A stretch of 64,000 nt of DNA from Eumeta japonica (taxonomy: Eukaryota; Arthropoda; Insecta; Lepidoptera; Psychidae), in the NCBI GenBank assembly GCA_005406025.1, contig BGZK01000858.1, forward strand, positions 124,001 through 188,000, in the 5' to 3' direction. Of the stretch, positions 10,620-23,165 are shown piece by piece. The position numbers and the translations under genes are program-made. Below the pieces are notes generated by a model. The model was not told the DNA's origin. It made no database searches and was given only the letters and a program-made list of their open reading frames with translations. Within the stretch, counting starts at the first letter, position 1, and every line of letters begins with the position of its first letter.

Positions 10620-11640
10620 TAAAGGTGACCTAAAAAATCTAAAAAAGGTTGAGATCCCAGAGCCTATCCCTAAAACTTTCCGCTATGATATTTGTCGATG
10701 TGTCTTTGAGATCCTTGATGTAAAGGTGTTTTGGAGTTATTAAAGCACAAAAAAATTGAAAGACAGTTGACATTGCAGGTCATCCCTGAAATTTTTCATT
10801 ACTTTCGAACTCAAAATGTTTAAGAATCAAAGAGTAGTAAATTATCGGGCGCTTCACGTTCAAAAGATCGATTTTAGTGCTTTTTTCAAGTTATCTGAGC
10901 TCAAAAGAGTAGTTCCAATAGGTTCTGAACTCTTCGAGATCAAAGATCTAAAAAAAAAATTTTTTTTCAAGTACGATGTATTTTGAACGCGTCGTTTGAT
11001 TTTGATCTTCTTTACGACTGAAGTAGTTTTTTAAGCAAAAAAGAGTACCAAATATCAAACCATTAAGATATTCACATTATTTTGAAAAACTGCTTATTAG
11101 AACTTTTTCTTAACAAAATGTTCTAACAATCTAACCCAATTTTATGCAGTGTGCAACGATCAAAATTGTTTTGAAGGTAAAGAGATGGTTAGACTTTCGA
11201 ATTTACCGATAGGGTAATTTAAAAAGTATTATGAAAAGACTTTTTAATAATTTTTTTTCTCAGCCGATTTCGATACGTTTAATAGCAACTATCCACGATG
11301 CTTTTTAAGGAAAACAACTGGATAGATATTGGAATTTATCAGTACAGTAGGTGAAGTGATATTACAATAAAATGCTTTTTGGAAAACATTTCTTTAACAA
11401 TATTTCTTAAACAAATCAACAGATTTTTATGCAATTTGCTGACGTTATTGTAATTGTTTGGAGGAAAGACATCATTACATTTTATTATCAATTGGTAAAG
11501 TAGTTTAAAACTTATTTTAAGAAAATCGGAAATACTTATTTTTGATATTTCTCAAAATTTACCAGACTGAATTAGTTCAATGTTTTAAAGTCTAAAATGA
11601 GTAAACTCCTTTTGAGTGTCGCATACTATGTTTCAATTGG
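10620..11640 (+). repeat. Unidentified repeat, copy A (direct)
   Basis: This is the first of three copies. Anchor words are CCTAAAACTTTCCGCTATG near 10669, TATGATATTTGTCGATG near 10684, TTGAAAGACAGT near 10757 and TTTTGAACGCGTCGTT at 10981-10996. The copy contains internally repeated subunits of roughly 290 bp (compare 11105-11180 with 11400-11475). It is rich in GAGCTC/AGATCT-like quasi-palindromes and poly-A/T and has no ORF. The TE class is unknown to me. Confidence 0.6.
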
Positions 11641-11789
11641 TTAATCAGTCCAAAAGATATTAGAGGTTTACATAAATACCCACACACAGCCACACGCACG
11701 CGCAATCTCGCGTTTATAGTCGGAAAATTTGCTTGGAAAATGGTCAAAACGGTTTCCTAGGACCCTTAAACTTTAAGACTGATGAAAAC

Positions 11790-12480
11790 TGTACCTTACC
11801 AATTTATTAAAAAAAAAATATTTTTATGGAGAGAAGTTGAAAAAAATATTGAAAGATGGTTGTCCCTAACTGGCCAAGGTCCCCTAAAACTTTCTGTTAT
11901 GATATTTATCGATGAATTTTAACCTCCGTGAGTTATCTTTAAGTTTTTGAACTTTTCAAACTTAAAGATTTGAAAGACAGTAAACCCTCCAGGCTTGTTT
12001 CTGAAACTTGTTACTACTTTCAAAGCTCGTCTAGAACGAAAAATCGATTTTAATATTTTTTTTAAGATTATAAGCTGGAAAATTTAGTTATAATAAGTTG
12101 TGAGCTTTCGGGAATAAAAATCTAAATAAATTAAAAAGTGCTATTTTTTAAACATTTCAACTACGATATCTTTTGAACGCGTTGTTCAGTTTTTATTTAA
12201 ATTACGAAATATGAGGCAGTTTTTGAGAAAAAAAATTGTTATTGAGGAACAAACATGAAACCATCAAAAATTTTTCGAGTTATTTTGAAATAAGCCATTT
12301 TTTTCTAATTTTTTGTTAATGATATCTATCGAAAGAACCAACTGATTTTGAGACAGCTTGCAATGATTGATGTTGTTTTTTAAGAAGGAAAGCTAGTTAT
12401 ATTTTGGAATTTATGAATGAAGTAGTTAAAGTGGAATGAATAAAATACTAAATTATCAAAATTTTTTTTCCTCTCTTGAA
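11790..12480 (+). repeat. Unidentified repeat, copy B (direct)
   Basis: The same anchors appear in the same order as in copy A: CCCTAAAACTTTCTGTTATG at 11882, TATCGATG near 11908, TTGAAAGACAGT near 11970, and TACGATATCTTTTGAACGCG near 12163-12182. The spacing between first and last anchor is about 300 bp, versus about 320 bp in copy A. Confidence 0.6.
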
Positions 12481-12559
12481 TAAATCAACTAATTTATTTG
12501 TAGTTCGCGGCAGTCGATGCAACTGCTCGAGGAAAAGAGCCGATTAGAAATATCTAGTA

Positions 12560-13030
12560 ATTACTTTATTGATCAATAGTAATAGGTCAATACCTATTGG
12601 CGAACGTAGTTAAAATTTTCAAAAAGTTTGAGTTTTTTGAAAATATTTTGTATAGCAATTAGAAACTCCATCGTTACAAAATGGAACATCGCGTTCGAAA
12701 GATATCGTAATTGAAATAATGAAAAAAATAGAATTTTTTAAATATATTATGATTTTAGAACTCGAAAGCTTAAAACGTATTATATCTATATTTTTAAGCT
12801 TATAAAGTTTGAAAAAGCACTTAAGCCCGTTGTTATTTACATTTTTGAATGCTTTGAACCTAAACGTCGCACAAAGTCTTACGGATAGTCTGCAAGATCA
12901 ACCGTTTTTCAAATTTTTGAGCTCAAAAACTTATAGCCAATTATATTTTTGAACAAAGAAGCTCAAAGACACATTGATGAATATTACGGTGGGAAGTTTT
13001 AGGCATGGTCTGCAGTGCCAACTGTTTTAC
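12560..13030 (-). repeat. Unidentified repeat, copy C (inverted)
   Basis: Read on the minus strand the anchors recur: CCTAAAACTTCCCACCG from about 13003, ATCAATGTGTCTTTGAG to about 12962, and TACGATATCTTTCGAACGCG to about 12690. It faces copies A and B, giving the locus terminal inverted copies about 2.4 kb apart. Confidence 0.6.
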
Positions 13031-15525
13031 AGACTTTTTTAATTTTAAGCAGAGCTTGGAAAACATTCATTTCCGTTTTGATCATTTCTTTTTTTGCTTC
13101 CGGTAACAACAACAGTAAATACAAACTTTTACAATTATGCTTTTACAATTTTGAAAATAATACAATTTTTAATTTTACCGTATCCATTTTTCCGTAATGG
13201 GAACTCTCACTATATCTACAAGTACATGATAAAAATATAAGACAGTAGTAATACGAGTTATAACAATACAAGTTAATATAAGACAATACGTACAGATATC
13301 AGATTTACGTTATCCATAGGGGGGGGGGTATAATGCAGTCGTACAAGAGCGAAATAAGGGATCTTATATCACGTCAATAAGGACAAACGCCGTCATTACG
13401 GCGCGTTTGAAAGAGCTCACGTCAAACGACGTCGGCGTGTGCGTTGTTTAGTCCCTCTTTCGGGGAATTCGTTTATCTTGTACGAATGAAACGGACCTAT
13501 TTTAAGAATAAATCGCTCCCAATACGCGCCTTTGTTATTTCAAGGAAACCGCTAAGTGCTTCATGAACATCACAAAGAGACTGTCACTTTATAAGTACGA
13601 CCTTGATGGGTATTTATCGTTAATGCATAAATTAATGTCATTACCGAATTTACTGTACTTCGTGAGCTTAGTTATCAACTGATTGCATTGTCTTAATATT
13701 TTCATTTACCATTATTGGTTGCATTTCGCTATGTCTATACAAACTGAAGAGCTTATCTTGCCTAATGAATTATTTTACGGTTTTGTAAAATAAAATCTAA
13801 TACACCGTCACCTACAAACCAACAAGGCACAAATAACACAAATCACCAATATATATCATTGGTCGATTCGAGAATTGACCTCTTTGCATATAGATTTTGA
13901 AATGACGTCCAAATAATTCCACCATTTCCGCTCTTTTTAGAAATTAGATTTAAATTATGAATTGTTGTTCAGAAATAAGTAGGTTTTCATAACATAACGA
14001 AATATAATTTAAAAAATTAGGTAATGAAATATAAAAATAATGTGACATACCTATGTCAACTAAATCATTAGTTTAGTGCTTTGACTTTTCAATGTTGTTG
14101 TAATATAAATCGGTTAAAATTTTACGATTACAACAAGAGTCGTTTTATACAAAACCTGTAAAAACGACTCTTTGTTTATTATATTTTGAAACGTTTCGAG
14201 ACAATTTTGCCGAAAGTGAGTTTAAAAGGAGATTGTGAAAGAGGCCCTCAAACAATGTTTTTTTAGCACTTCAATTATAATAATAAATATTAATAAACAT
14301 AATAGAAAATCAAGTTTTATTTTAGGGTTCCAATGGAAGTCTATGCTGTCATTTTAAATAGCTGTATTGTTTGCATTGTAAGGTAGCCAGTTAAAAAAAT
14401 ACGAATGTGTTTTAATGGTGGAAATTTGAACAAGGAATAGAAATTGTTTGGGTCTCTTTATATATAAAAAAAGTATTTTTTCTTGTTTTGATAAAATACT
14501 TTTCAGATGACAATACTTCATCTGAGCAGCGCAAAGCGTTGGTTCGCTGATTTTAATTATGATCTTCTTTTTCCACATGATAAGATTCGTGAAAGGTCGG
14601 TTTTAAACCACGATCAATGAGGATAATATGCTACTAATAGGCAGTCGATTTAAAAATAATAAATCATATTTTTGATATTCAAGAAAAAAGTAATAACCAT
14701 AAATTTTATAATTGAAGATGTACAGCAATCAAGAGAAAAAGCCACGATTATTTTCTCCAACAGTTTTTTTTTTTTCGAAAAGAATGAAATTCTTGATGAA
14801 CCAATCCAACTTAAATAAAACAGACACCAAGTCAAAACCAATCCCCAACAAGCGGCGGTGGATAGGGCGGGTCATAATTAAAACGAACCTCCGATAGGAA
14901 ATTATTATTTAAGCGAGTCCGTTATTTATGATTTCTTGGGAAGTTCGAAATGAATCAAAGTTTGTTTGCCGACTTAGGGCGAGATCTGAACTCCACTCGC
15001 TCAATAAAACCGCCCGCCCACGGTTACCTGAAAAGGTAAAAATGTTCAAACGGCCTTTGAGCATTTTCAATTAAATCACCCTGTTTTTTAGAAGCTTCGC
15101 TTTCGTTTTGACTAACGATCTAGTACGGAGGCTAATTAAGTTTACTTGATTCGAATTGATTAGTTGAAGTCTATTAGACACAATAGGGAAAGTTTACACC
15201 TAACGCTACCCAAAAAGTAAGTCAATTTTAATAAAAATGACATAGCAAAAAACAAGATTTCACCCATATTACAAATACGAATGGCTGTTTGGTTAGTTTT
15301 AGGTTAAATCGTTAAACAGATTAATATGAGGGGTTCCAAAGGGCAGGTATAATATTTGAGAACAATAATAGGAAACATTGTAACTATTAAAATAAAATAA
15401 AGAAGAGGCTATTTACAATTGTCGATATTCGTTATTTAGATGTGTTTTTGACTGGAGTTGTGTAGTAGTATTGTAAAATGAAAAATAACAACGCCATTCA
15501 GAAATTTGCAGATGGTTATATTTTA
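13031..15525. other. No gene seen; G10 run at 13319-13328, small hairpin at 14135-14172
   Basis: No recognisable coding sequence. A run of ten G occurs at 13319-13328. A GC-richer patch lies at 13380-13480. A 12-bp inverted repeat (AAGAGTCGTTTT at 14135-14146, complement at 14161-14172) could form a hairpin. Around 14845-15150 the sequence is GC-richer with TAATTA-type homeodomain core sites and CCGCCC-like boxes, so it may be non-coding regulatory DNA, but nothing proves this. Confidence 0.35.
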
Positions 15526-16778
15526 TACATGGGTGGGTGAAAAAGGTTTTTTGTATTTTATAAGTAAAAAGTTGCATTAAAATCTTTTTGATTGTGTTAT
15601 TTAATGTGGCTTGTTTTGATACTATTAAATAGATGACATTTTAAAAAAGAAAAATAAATATAAAAAGTGAGTTCCGCTATTTTTCTCATGTTTTTTTTTA
15701 TAATATATTAAAGTGAATCTATAATAGAAATTCAATATGTTTTGACTTTTGATTATAAAAAGAAAAATGCAACACAAGCCGCGGAAAACATTTGTTACGT
15801 TTATGGACCTAGTTTATGGATGCTGTGTCGGTAAGAGTAGCACAAAACTGGTTCAAGCGTTTTCAGTCCAGTAATTTTGATGTAAAAGATGAACCTCGCT
15901 CTGGTCGATCTGTTACTGATAATGTCGACACCATTTTAGAAAAAGTAGAGCAACATCAGCATATAAGTTCTTAAAACATAGCTCAATAGCTGAAAATTGA
16001 CAGTAAAGCAGTTTTTACTTATTTGAAAAAAGCTAGATGTACAAAAAAGCTCGATACTTGGGTCCCACACGAGCTCACTGAAAGAAATGTAATCAATCGT
16101 GTACTCATTTTCTCTTCCTCATTGAAGCGTAATCAAACCGAATCGTTTTGGAACAGATTGATCATTGGTGATGAAAAATGGGTTACTTATATTAAGAACG
16201 TACGAAAAATATCATGGTCAAAAGCCAAGCAAGCTCCACAGACTATAGTGAAACCCGGATTAACTCGCAATAAGTTAATGATATGTGTATGGTAGGATTG
16301 GTAGGGAATTATTCATTACGAGCTTTTACTGCCGTGAAAAACACCAATTCAGATCTCCACTGTCAACAACTGATGATACAAGCAAGAAGTAGAGAAAAAG
16401 CGACTGGAATTGATCAATAGAAAGGGTGTAGTTATATACCATGATAATGACAGACCATGCACTCATTTAGTCACTCAGCAAATGTTGAGAGAGTTTGATT
16501 GGGAAGTGTTAATGCATTCACCATATATCCTTTACCTGATACCCTCCGATTTCTTCATTATTATTTAGGAGGTGTTAGGTTAACATCAAGACAGGATTGT
16601 CAAAACTACTTGCTTTTTAATAAAAAATCACAAAATGTCTACAGCATTGGAGTTATATCACTACCTACAAATTGAAAAAAATGACGTATATGTATATTAT
16701 AATCAAATGTATATATAATATGATAAAAATTATCTTGACTTTGTAAAATACGAAAAAAAAATTTCCTCCACCTTATAT
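15526..16778 (+). mobile_element. Mariner element, copy 1 (cecropia-type), decayed
   Basis: Terminal inverted repeats are visible. The left end starts at about 15528 with CATGGGTGGGTGAAAAAGG. The right end, read on the minus strand from about 16776, gives TAAGGTGGAGGAAATTTTT. Both are followed by a (T)n-CGTATTTTA/GTATTTTAT block and bounded by TA, the mariner target. The ~1.25 kb length and an internal transposase remnant fit a full-length mariner of the cecropia/Hsmar1-like group. Stops and frameshifts make it inactive. A second, truncated copy lies at 50730-51575. Confidence 0.88.
15765..16600 (+). pseudogene. Mariner transposase, several frameshifts and stops
   Basis: The N-terminal helix-turn-helix pieces are ATQAAENICYVYG (about 15768-15806), then in another frame VRVAQNWFKRFQSSNFDVKD and EPRSGRSVTDNVD (15828-15935). 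The longest intact frame (16023-16295) holds KKLDTWVPHELTERN and LIIGDEKWVTY, the latter with the first catalytic Asp of the DD34D triad. Downstream fragments show YHDNDRPCTHL (second Asp, about 16437-16470) and EVLMHSPYILYLIPSDFF, where the family has SPDLAPSD, so the third Asp region is altered. The order and motifs leave little doubt about the family. Confidence 0.88.
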
Positions 16779-18893
16779 ATTTACAATGTCATAAATCGCA
16801 AGTAAAAATTAGATAGATTACAAAATTAAATTATCTAATAATGGAATTTGAAAAACAAAGGAGCTTGTTTAAAGTTTCCTGGTGTATCTTGGAAGTCCAA
16901 GATGGAACATCAATAAAACTTAAATGCGTCTACCATTGAGCTTTAATAAACACAAAGCGAAATAAATCATGCAAATTAACTAATTTGTTAATAAACATAA
17001 AAAAATATGCGCGAACACGTATTAAAAAAGTGTATGTTTTTTTTTTGAAGCAGGTTAAAAAGTTCCTATTTTAAAAATAAAAGGTACTAGTATCTTTTTG
17101 TACCATTAAAATCGCTAAAATTGTATACTTTCGCCTTATTTTCTGTTTTTCCTAGAAATTGAGGTATTTATCTAATAAAAATTTTCTATATATCAACACA
17201 AGCACTAAAGTACTTTCACACTAAATTTTATCAAAATCCATTCGATACTTTTTTTTCGATATGTGCTTAGACGAAAATTCCAAAACAGGTGGTTTTTATT
17301 ATACTATATTATTATATTAAACATTGATATAGTTTACACCACTATCAAATTTTTATTTATATTCTTGTACGGACATATTCTTGTTATATTTTTATTGTAT
17401 TTATAAATATAATAAAACAGTAGAACCCGGTATGTCTGTACATTGTTAGTTATCTATCAAAAATGAAGAGGAGGTGATAAGTGAAAGTTAAAATAAGAGA
17501 AAACAAAGATTTTTAATTTTTTTACCTGTGCGCGTCTGTTCTCGTACATCATTGAAATTCCTAATCGGATTTTACTGTGGTTTCCACAGCTAATTAGAGC
17601 TTGGCTTGAATTGAATATAAGATATATACCATTCAAATCAGATGTCAGGAAAAAGTTAGTCATTTAAAAATCTACTCTAAGAAGTTGTAAGGTAAATAAC
17701 AATTTCCAGCGTTGAAGGCACCATAATACGAATGATCAAAAACGTTTAAAAGAGAAAATCTGCAATCGATTTTCTGATCACAACGCCCACGAATTGTTGG
17801 AAAACTGGGACAAATTGAAAACGGAACCGGGGTCAAAAGAGAATGTAGGACGGGAATTAGAAATAATAGTGAAATCTGTATCGAAATCAGAAACAGAAGC
17901 GGGACCAGAATCGAAAACGAGAACGAGATTGGGATCGACAGCAAAATCAAATCAGCAGCAAATTTAATATGAAAATACACATTCTATATCCACGCGGGTT
18001 AGGCCGCAGTCGGAAAGCTAGCAGATAATAAAATTTCATTAGTCCCACTTCAGGTTTCTAACAAGTCTTCTATATCAAAATCGTTGAATTGCTAGTCTAA
18101 GCAATTATTGTTAACTTATATCGAATTTGAACCAATCGTTACTCCGACACAATTCTTATATGACATATAATGTCATTCAAAGAATAAATAATTAAAACGA
18201 ATTTTATTTTCTCGCTTGAAAATTATGAAATCGTTCATCTTATATAAGTAAAATAACTACGATATAAACTTTTTAAATGTCGTTTCTTAAATGTTTTTTT
18301 TTTCTCTTTGCCTATCTACTTTAATAATAAATTAAAATTATTAATAGAGATATAATTTTCAAGATTAACTTCATTGTTAACCGACGCTTGGCTGCAACAT
18401 GTATTGACTTGCAATATGCAACCCACCGCTAACCATTGAATCTGTTCTTCCACTATGAATTTCCTATCGAATAAATTGAACATTAATTCAGAGGATTGAC
18501 AGACATCGAACACCTAAGCAAGTGTTAGTATTTTATTTCTCTTAGTCCATTAAATAGTTATGCTGTTATTTCTACGTACGCCTCGTGTCAGATCAGCAAA
18601 TCCTCAGGAAAATGTAGACAGTCACAACAACCAGGGGTTCAGGAGTGTTTAAACTACCAACGAATGCGCTGCCAACCATCTTACATCACATGCAGTCACG
18701 CAATGCGTAGTTCGTCAAAGATTTATAAATATTTATTTAATAATTGAGCATAATATTATTACCTTTACCCTTTAGAATTGTCCAAGGATTTTTTATAAAT
18801 GTAATAATAATAATATTTATAAACTTTTGGTGTGCTGCCAACCATAGATATTCCGACGATCATGCTTAGGCAATCCAAGAGCCTCTCTTCTCT
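16779..18893. other. No gene seen; degenerate repeat with AGCTAG terminus near 17800-18025
   Basis: Mostly AT-rich. From about 17800 to 17960 there is a purine-rich, degenerate hexamer-like stretch (GAATCG, GAACGA, GGGATC variants), followed by ATCCACGCGGGTTAGGCCGC and AAAGCTAGC at about 17990-18025. That resembles the terminus of a common lepidopteran interspersed repeat. The minus-strand frame at 17672-17980 is a by-product of this low-complexity stretch. Confidence 0.4.
17800..18025 (+). repeat. Lepidopteran interspersed repeat end (purine-rich tract plus CGCGG...AGCTAG)
   Basis: This is a purine-rich simple-repeat tract followed by a CACGCGGG...GCCGC...AGCTAG terminus. Similar termini occur near 31040-31072 and 50025-50052. 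Reverse-type starts (CTAG followed by TCGC..GCTCCG) occur near 45823 and 56333. I recognise the family as common in Lepidoptera but cannot name it with certainty. Confidence 0.5.
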
Positions 18894-19002
18894 ATCGCTT
18901 CTCGGCGGTTTGGCTAACATGAAAGTGTAGCATTTGTTCTTTTTAGTTTAATATCTGAAAGGTCCCGCATCGCAAGATTAGTACATTAATCTAAATTTTG
19001 TA
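18894..19002 (+). pseudogene. U2 snRNA pseudogene, 3'-truncated
   Basis: The sequence starts ATCGCTTCTCGG at 18894 and follows U2 snRNA through TTTGGCTAA, GAAAGTGTAG, TTTGTTCTT, TTTAATATCTGA and a weak CATTAATCTAAATTTTG near 18984, where similarity ends (about 110 of roughly 190 nt). U2 pairs with the intron branch site in the spliceosome through its GUAGUA box. Here that box reads GTAGCA, and other conserved positions are changed (GGCGGTTTGGCT for GGCCTTTTGGCT). It also lacks the 3' stem-loops and is therefore a pseudogene, probably a retro-copy. The comparison is from memory of insect and human U2. Confidence 0.85.
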
Positions 19003-22000
19003 TCTCATTTAGAATAATGCGGTAAACTACACGATCTCAGTTTTATTAGAATTACAAAATTAGTTTCGTTAAAAGTACTTAAATCACTTAATAGCATATA
19101 TCAAGTACTTTGGTGATAAATACAAACACAGTTAGTTAAAAATACAGAGAATCGTAGTAAATATTAGTGTACAGTTAAGTGAAAATAATCCTTCTTATGG
19201 AGATTTTAAAATAATTATAGTAAGTTTGTTTATAATTTCAAGTTAAATCAATACAATATGAAGAATTAAATTCCTATAACATGGATTAAATTTACATTAA
19301 CAAATTTACTTACTCTTAACAATGTTTATTTAACAAAAGTTACATTGTAATTATATAGGTGCTATATTTACTTTAAGAAATTACTTATTTTATTATTTTA
19401 AGTAAAGAATTTTTCTATGTACATCTGTGTATTCACTTAGTGAAAAAATTAATATTAAAAATAAAGATATAATTTTGAAAGAAAACTTCATCGCCAATGA
19501 CGAAAAATAAACAAATAATTCGAAATTATTGCTGTATTTTAAGTGACGTCATGAACAACAATCCCTTTCAACATAGATGCAAAACCATTGTGTTTGTTTA
19601 ATATTTCCACGTGTTTTAGGTACCCGTAGCTAGACGTGTCAGTACCTAGTACACTCAGCCCTTATGAAAGGAAACAAATTGCCAATAAATGTAGCCTTCG
19701 CTACGATCATTAATAAAGTACAAGATTAGGCCCTTCAAGGAGCAGATTTGTATTTACCAGAATCAATTTTTCGCATGGAGAGTTATACTTAGCTTTTTCA
19801 CGAGTTCGCAGACACAGAGATATAGACTAAATAAAGAAGAAGAAAAGTATCGTATTATTAGTTCTAACATTATTTTCAAAGAAATTTCAGTAAAGAAGTT
19901 TTAATAATCATAACTAATAAACGGAATATCTGTTTTTAGAATGTGAAATAATTGAACATAGAGTATGTGATGGTGACAATATTTTAACAATAATAACAAC
20001 TGAAATTTATTGTTATTTTCCCATAATAGTTTTTATTTATATCCCCGTTACTAATCTGTGTATGACTAATCAACTCGAAAACATTGCGGAATGTTTTGAC
20101 CTGTAAGATCAAGCGTTGACTAGATCTTTTGGTATAGGTACAGAGTTACAATTAAAAAAATAATTTATACCGCACTTATCAAACTCGGTCTTTTCGGCCA
20201 ACATGGCGATTGTTTCGAAAATAAGTTAGGATCTTTCTTATAAATCCGCCGAATACTTGATGGTCCACCGCCACCTCTCCTTCCGACACTACGACACTTT
20301 TGGTACTTTCGCACGGCGCCGACTGTACTTTCTGTAGCCCTATTATGACACCATAGTGACGTGTTAGTGCTATGACGTGTTGACGATGTCGAAGTAGGTA
20401 TTCGTTCACACACACAGTGTACGATATCAATCAACGCACACTTGCAGGGCTGTGAGCAAATGAATGTTAAATGAATCGGTTTGGTGTAACCCGAATGAAG
20501 ATCTAGATTCTAGGCAAAGGTTACACATTTACAAATGAAATTTTATAGTCGCAGAATTACTTATAGATGTGAGGTAAAATATTTATACCTTTTTGTATTA
20601 GACAGGCCATTAAATGATTTGTAAGTTAGTGCTTTGAAAGAACCTTTCTGTTTCAATGTGTAACAGCATATAATCGAAAGTGTTTCTTTATCTCTAATGG
20701 TAAATTGTTACTACTAAACCACAGGAGTATTAGAATATTTGCACAGAGGCAACTTGATATCATAGAATGAGCAATGAACATAAGATACATCTTGTAAGAG
20801 GTATGCAACTGATATCACAAGTAGTGCACCTAAGTGCAATATTACTAATGCATCCGTTACATTGAATTATGCATCGCTCGCCAGCTATTCGTACAGGCAA
20901 TCGTGAAGCTCGTTACTTACACTAGTTATTATAAGATAACGTAAATTCAATGGATAATATTTAACATGGCATCAAAATAATTATTAAAACATAATAACAA
21001 ACCGCGTTTTACGGTAACGCACAAAAAGCAGTTTCAATATAATATTAAATTATACTTTGACATCTATTAATGCCAATTTATTCTCACGTTCCATGACAAC
21101 GTATAATAACTTCCATTTCAAATTTCGATTTATAAGCCATTAGTTTGCGCCCACGCTTCGTCCCCGTAAACGCAAAATAATTACAATTTCGAACCCTTAT
21201 TCTAAACCATTATTTTATATTCGCATTAAATTTCTGTGAACGTGAAGCCAAGCCAAGCCCATTTTTCATCTCCATTTTAATTCTTGTAGTTTATATCCAG
21301 GTTTCTTCTCCTTCCAGGTAGAATAAGTTCCACTTCGAGCCCCTATCCCGATTCTGCTAGTTGACGTGCGCATTCGTATCCGTGGATTTATAAGAGATTT
21401 CTACAAGATACTAGGCTAATCTTATATTTGCAAATGCTGATAAAAGTTTTTTTTTCATGATTATTTTTTTGTTCGTAGCTTCTATTAAGAGACATAATGG
21501 AATATTCTTGCAAAAACTCAATAAATTAGTTTGATATCATTAAGTATGTCCATAATGTATCTAGTAGTGGTTGTTTTGGCTTTTTTTTTCATCGTGGATT
21601 GTCATTGATTGCAAAATCCCTGATACGGACTCATACTAATTATCGATGATATCTTTCAGTCGCCATAGTAAGAATCTCTCCTCATGGGTTCCACAAAAGG
21701 CAACTCAGGACCTTAAATATGTTTTTTTGGTGGCTAACTGATCATGGATTAAACACTGGACTTGATATTTAAAATTCTCACAATTATAATGGGTTACGGT
21801 TGCATCCAAAAAAAACAGGATGTAAGATAAGTCACCAAAAGACCTTCTTAACGCTACGATTAAGGCATAAAGCATACCATACAAACTAAGAACTAATAAG
21901 CCCAACAGTCGTTGGTTCATACGGTAAAGTAGTATAAGCACATGAATAACGTTAGAAAATTGCTACTAAATTTGTCCTAAGTCGGGCCGGCAATCATATT

Positions 22001-23165
22001 TGTATAACGACGTATATCGATTTCGAATCGAATACAGACCAGGTTGATTAGAACCGCATAGACTACAAAGCGTTTCTTTATTAATTGCAGACTCGACGCT
22101 TTCGTGGCATAAAGACTTAACGATCAATGGACTGCCAGCGTGAAGGCGGGCCCAATAGAAGAGAGTAGTGATTCGTTCGGTTCAAAAATGATTTAGTGCA
22201 TACACGTGAAATTAGTTTTACATCTCTGTTTGTTTTGTTAATTTTCATTCTCATTGACAGTATTTTGACTGAGAGCAAAAACGTTGGCTGTATTATGTAT
22301 ATCTTAAGCAGATTGATTAAAAAATGATACAGCTCATTATTTATTAGGTAATCTGAATTTAGACATTGTATAAAAACAACAAATTCTAATTATTGTAGTT
22401 ATGCTGTCGATTTACACATAATACACGATGCAAAGTTAGTCCAATAGGCAGTGGTTATTGGTAGGTCGAAAAATTACAAAAAAACCATAACAACATACAG
22501 TAATGATCACTGCGGAGCCAGTACGATGAAACATAAACAAGCTTTAAGGTCTAATTGTGAACGATCAAAAAAGAAAACGATTGAAGAAGTGCTTCGGCAA
22601 GCGAAAAGTATGAGCGGCTAAGAGCTTAATGAATTGTGGAAGTTGACAAAATCCGAATGATTGAGCTTCCGATGCATGATTGACATCAGTGAATAAAATA
22701 GTTAAGTAAAAGTTGTAGCACAAAGAGCTTTGCAGTGTCTGCCTACCTATCTTACTTTATATAAGCCTTAACAGACAAACAACAAACAATACAAATAAGC
22801 CTGAACGAATAAATAGGCAAATAAAGGAAATAAAAATTTTACCCACATTTTTTTGAGAATTGCCTATGAAAAATATTATAACTATAGAAATAGCTTAAGA
22901 GAGTATAAAATAAAACTATTTTTTAATGTTATATGGTTTTAGATATGTTAAATATTTAAAACTAATGTCTAATTAAATACTTTTTTTTGAAAACTTGGCT
23001 AAAGGGTCAAGTTTAAAATTAATGCACGATACTGACTATGTATTTCAGCTTACATTTACATATTAAATTGCGTTATAATTAATTAATTAATAATAAATAA
23101 GGCAATTATACAATAAAAATAATTAATAACAATACAATGTGAAATTACGTCATAAGTACTATTTA
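19003..23165. other. No gene seen
   Basis: Long AT-rich stretch without recognised coding motifs. A GC-richer patch at about 20170-20450 contains overlapping minus-strand frames (83-89 residues), neither of which resembles a known protein. Another mixed patch lies at 21240-21400. No hairpins longer than about 12 bp were noticed. Confidence 0.35.

Noticed and set aside
20165..20434. Overlapping minus-strand frames of 89 and 83 codons in a GC-richer patch
   Set aside because: Two frames of the same strand are open at once, neither has a recognisable domain, and no splice or promoter signals stand out.
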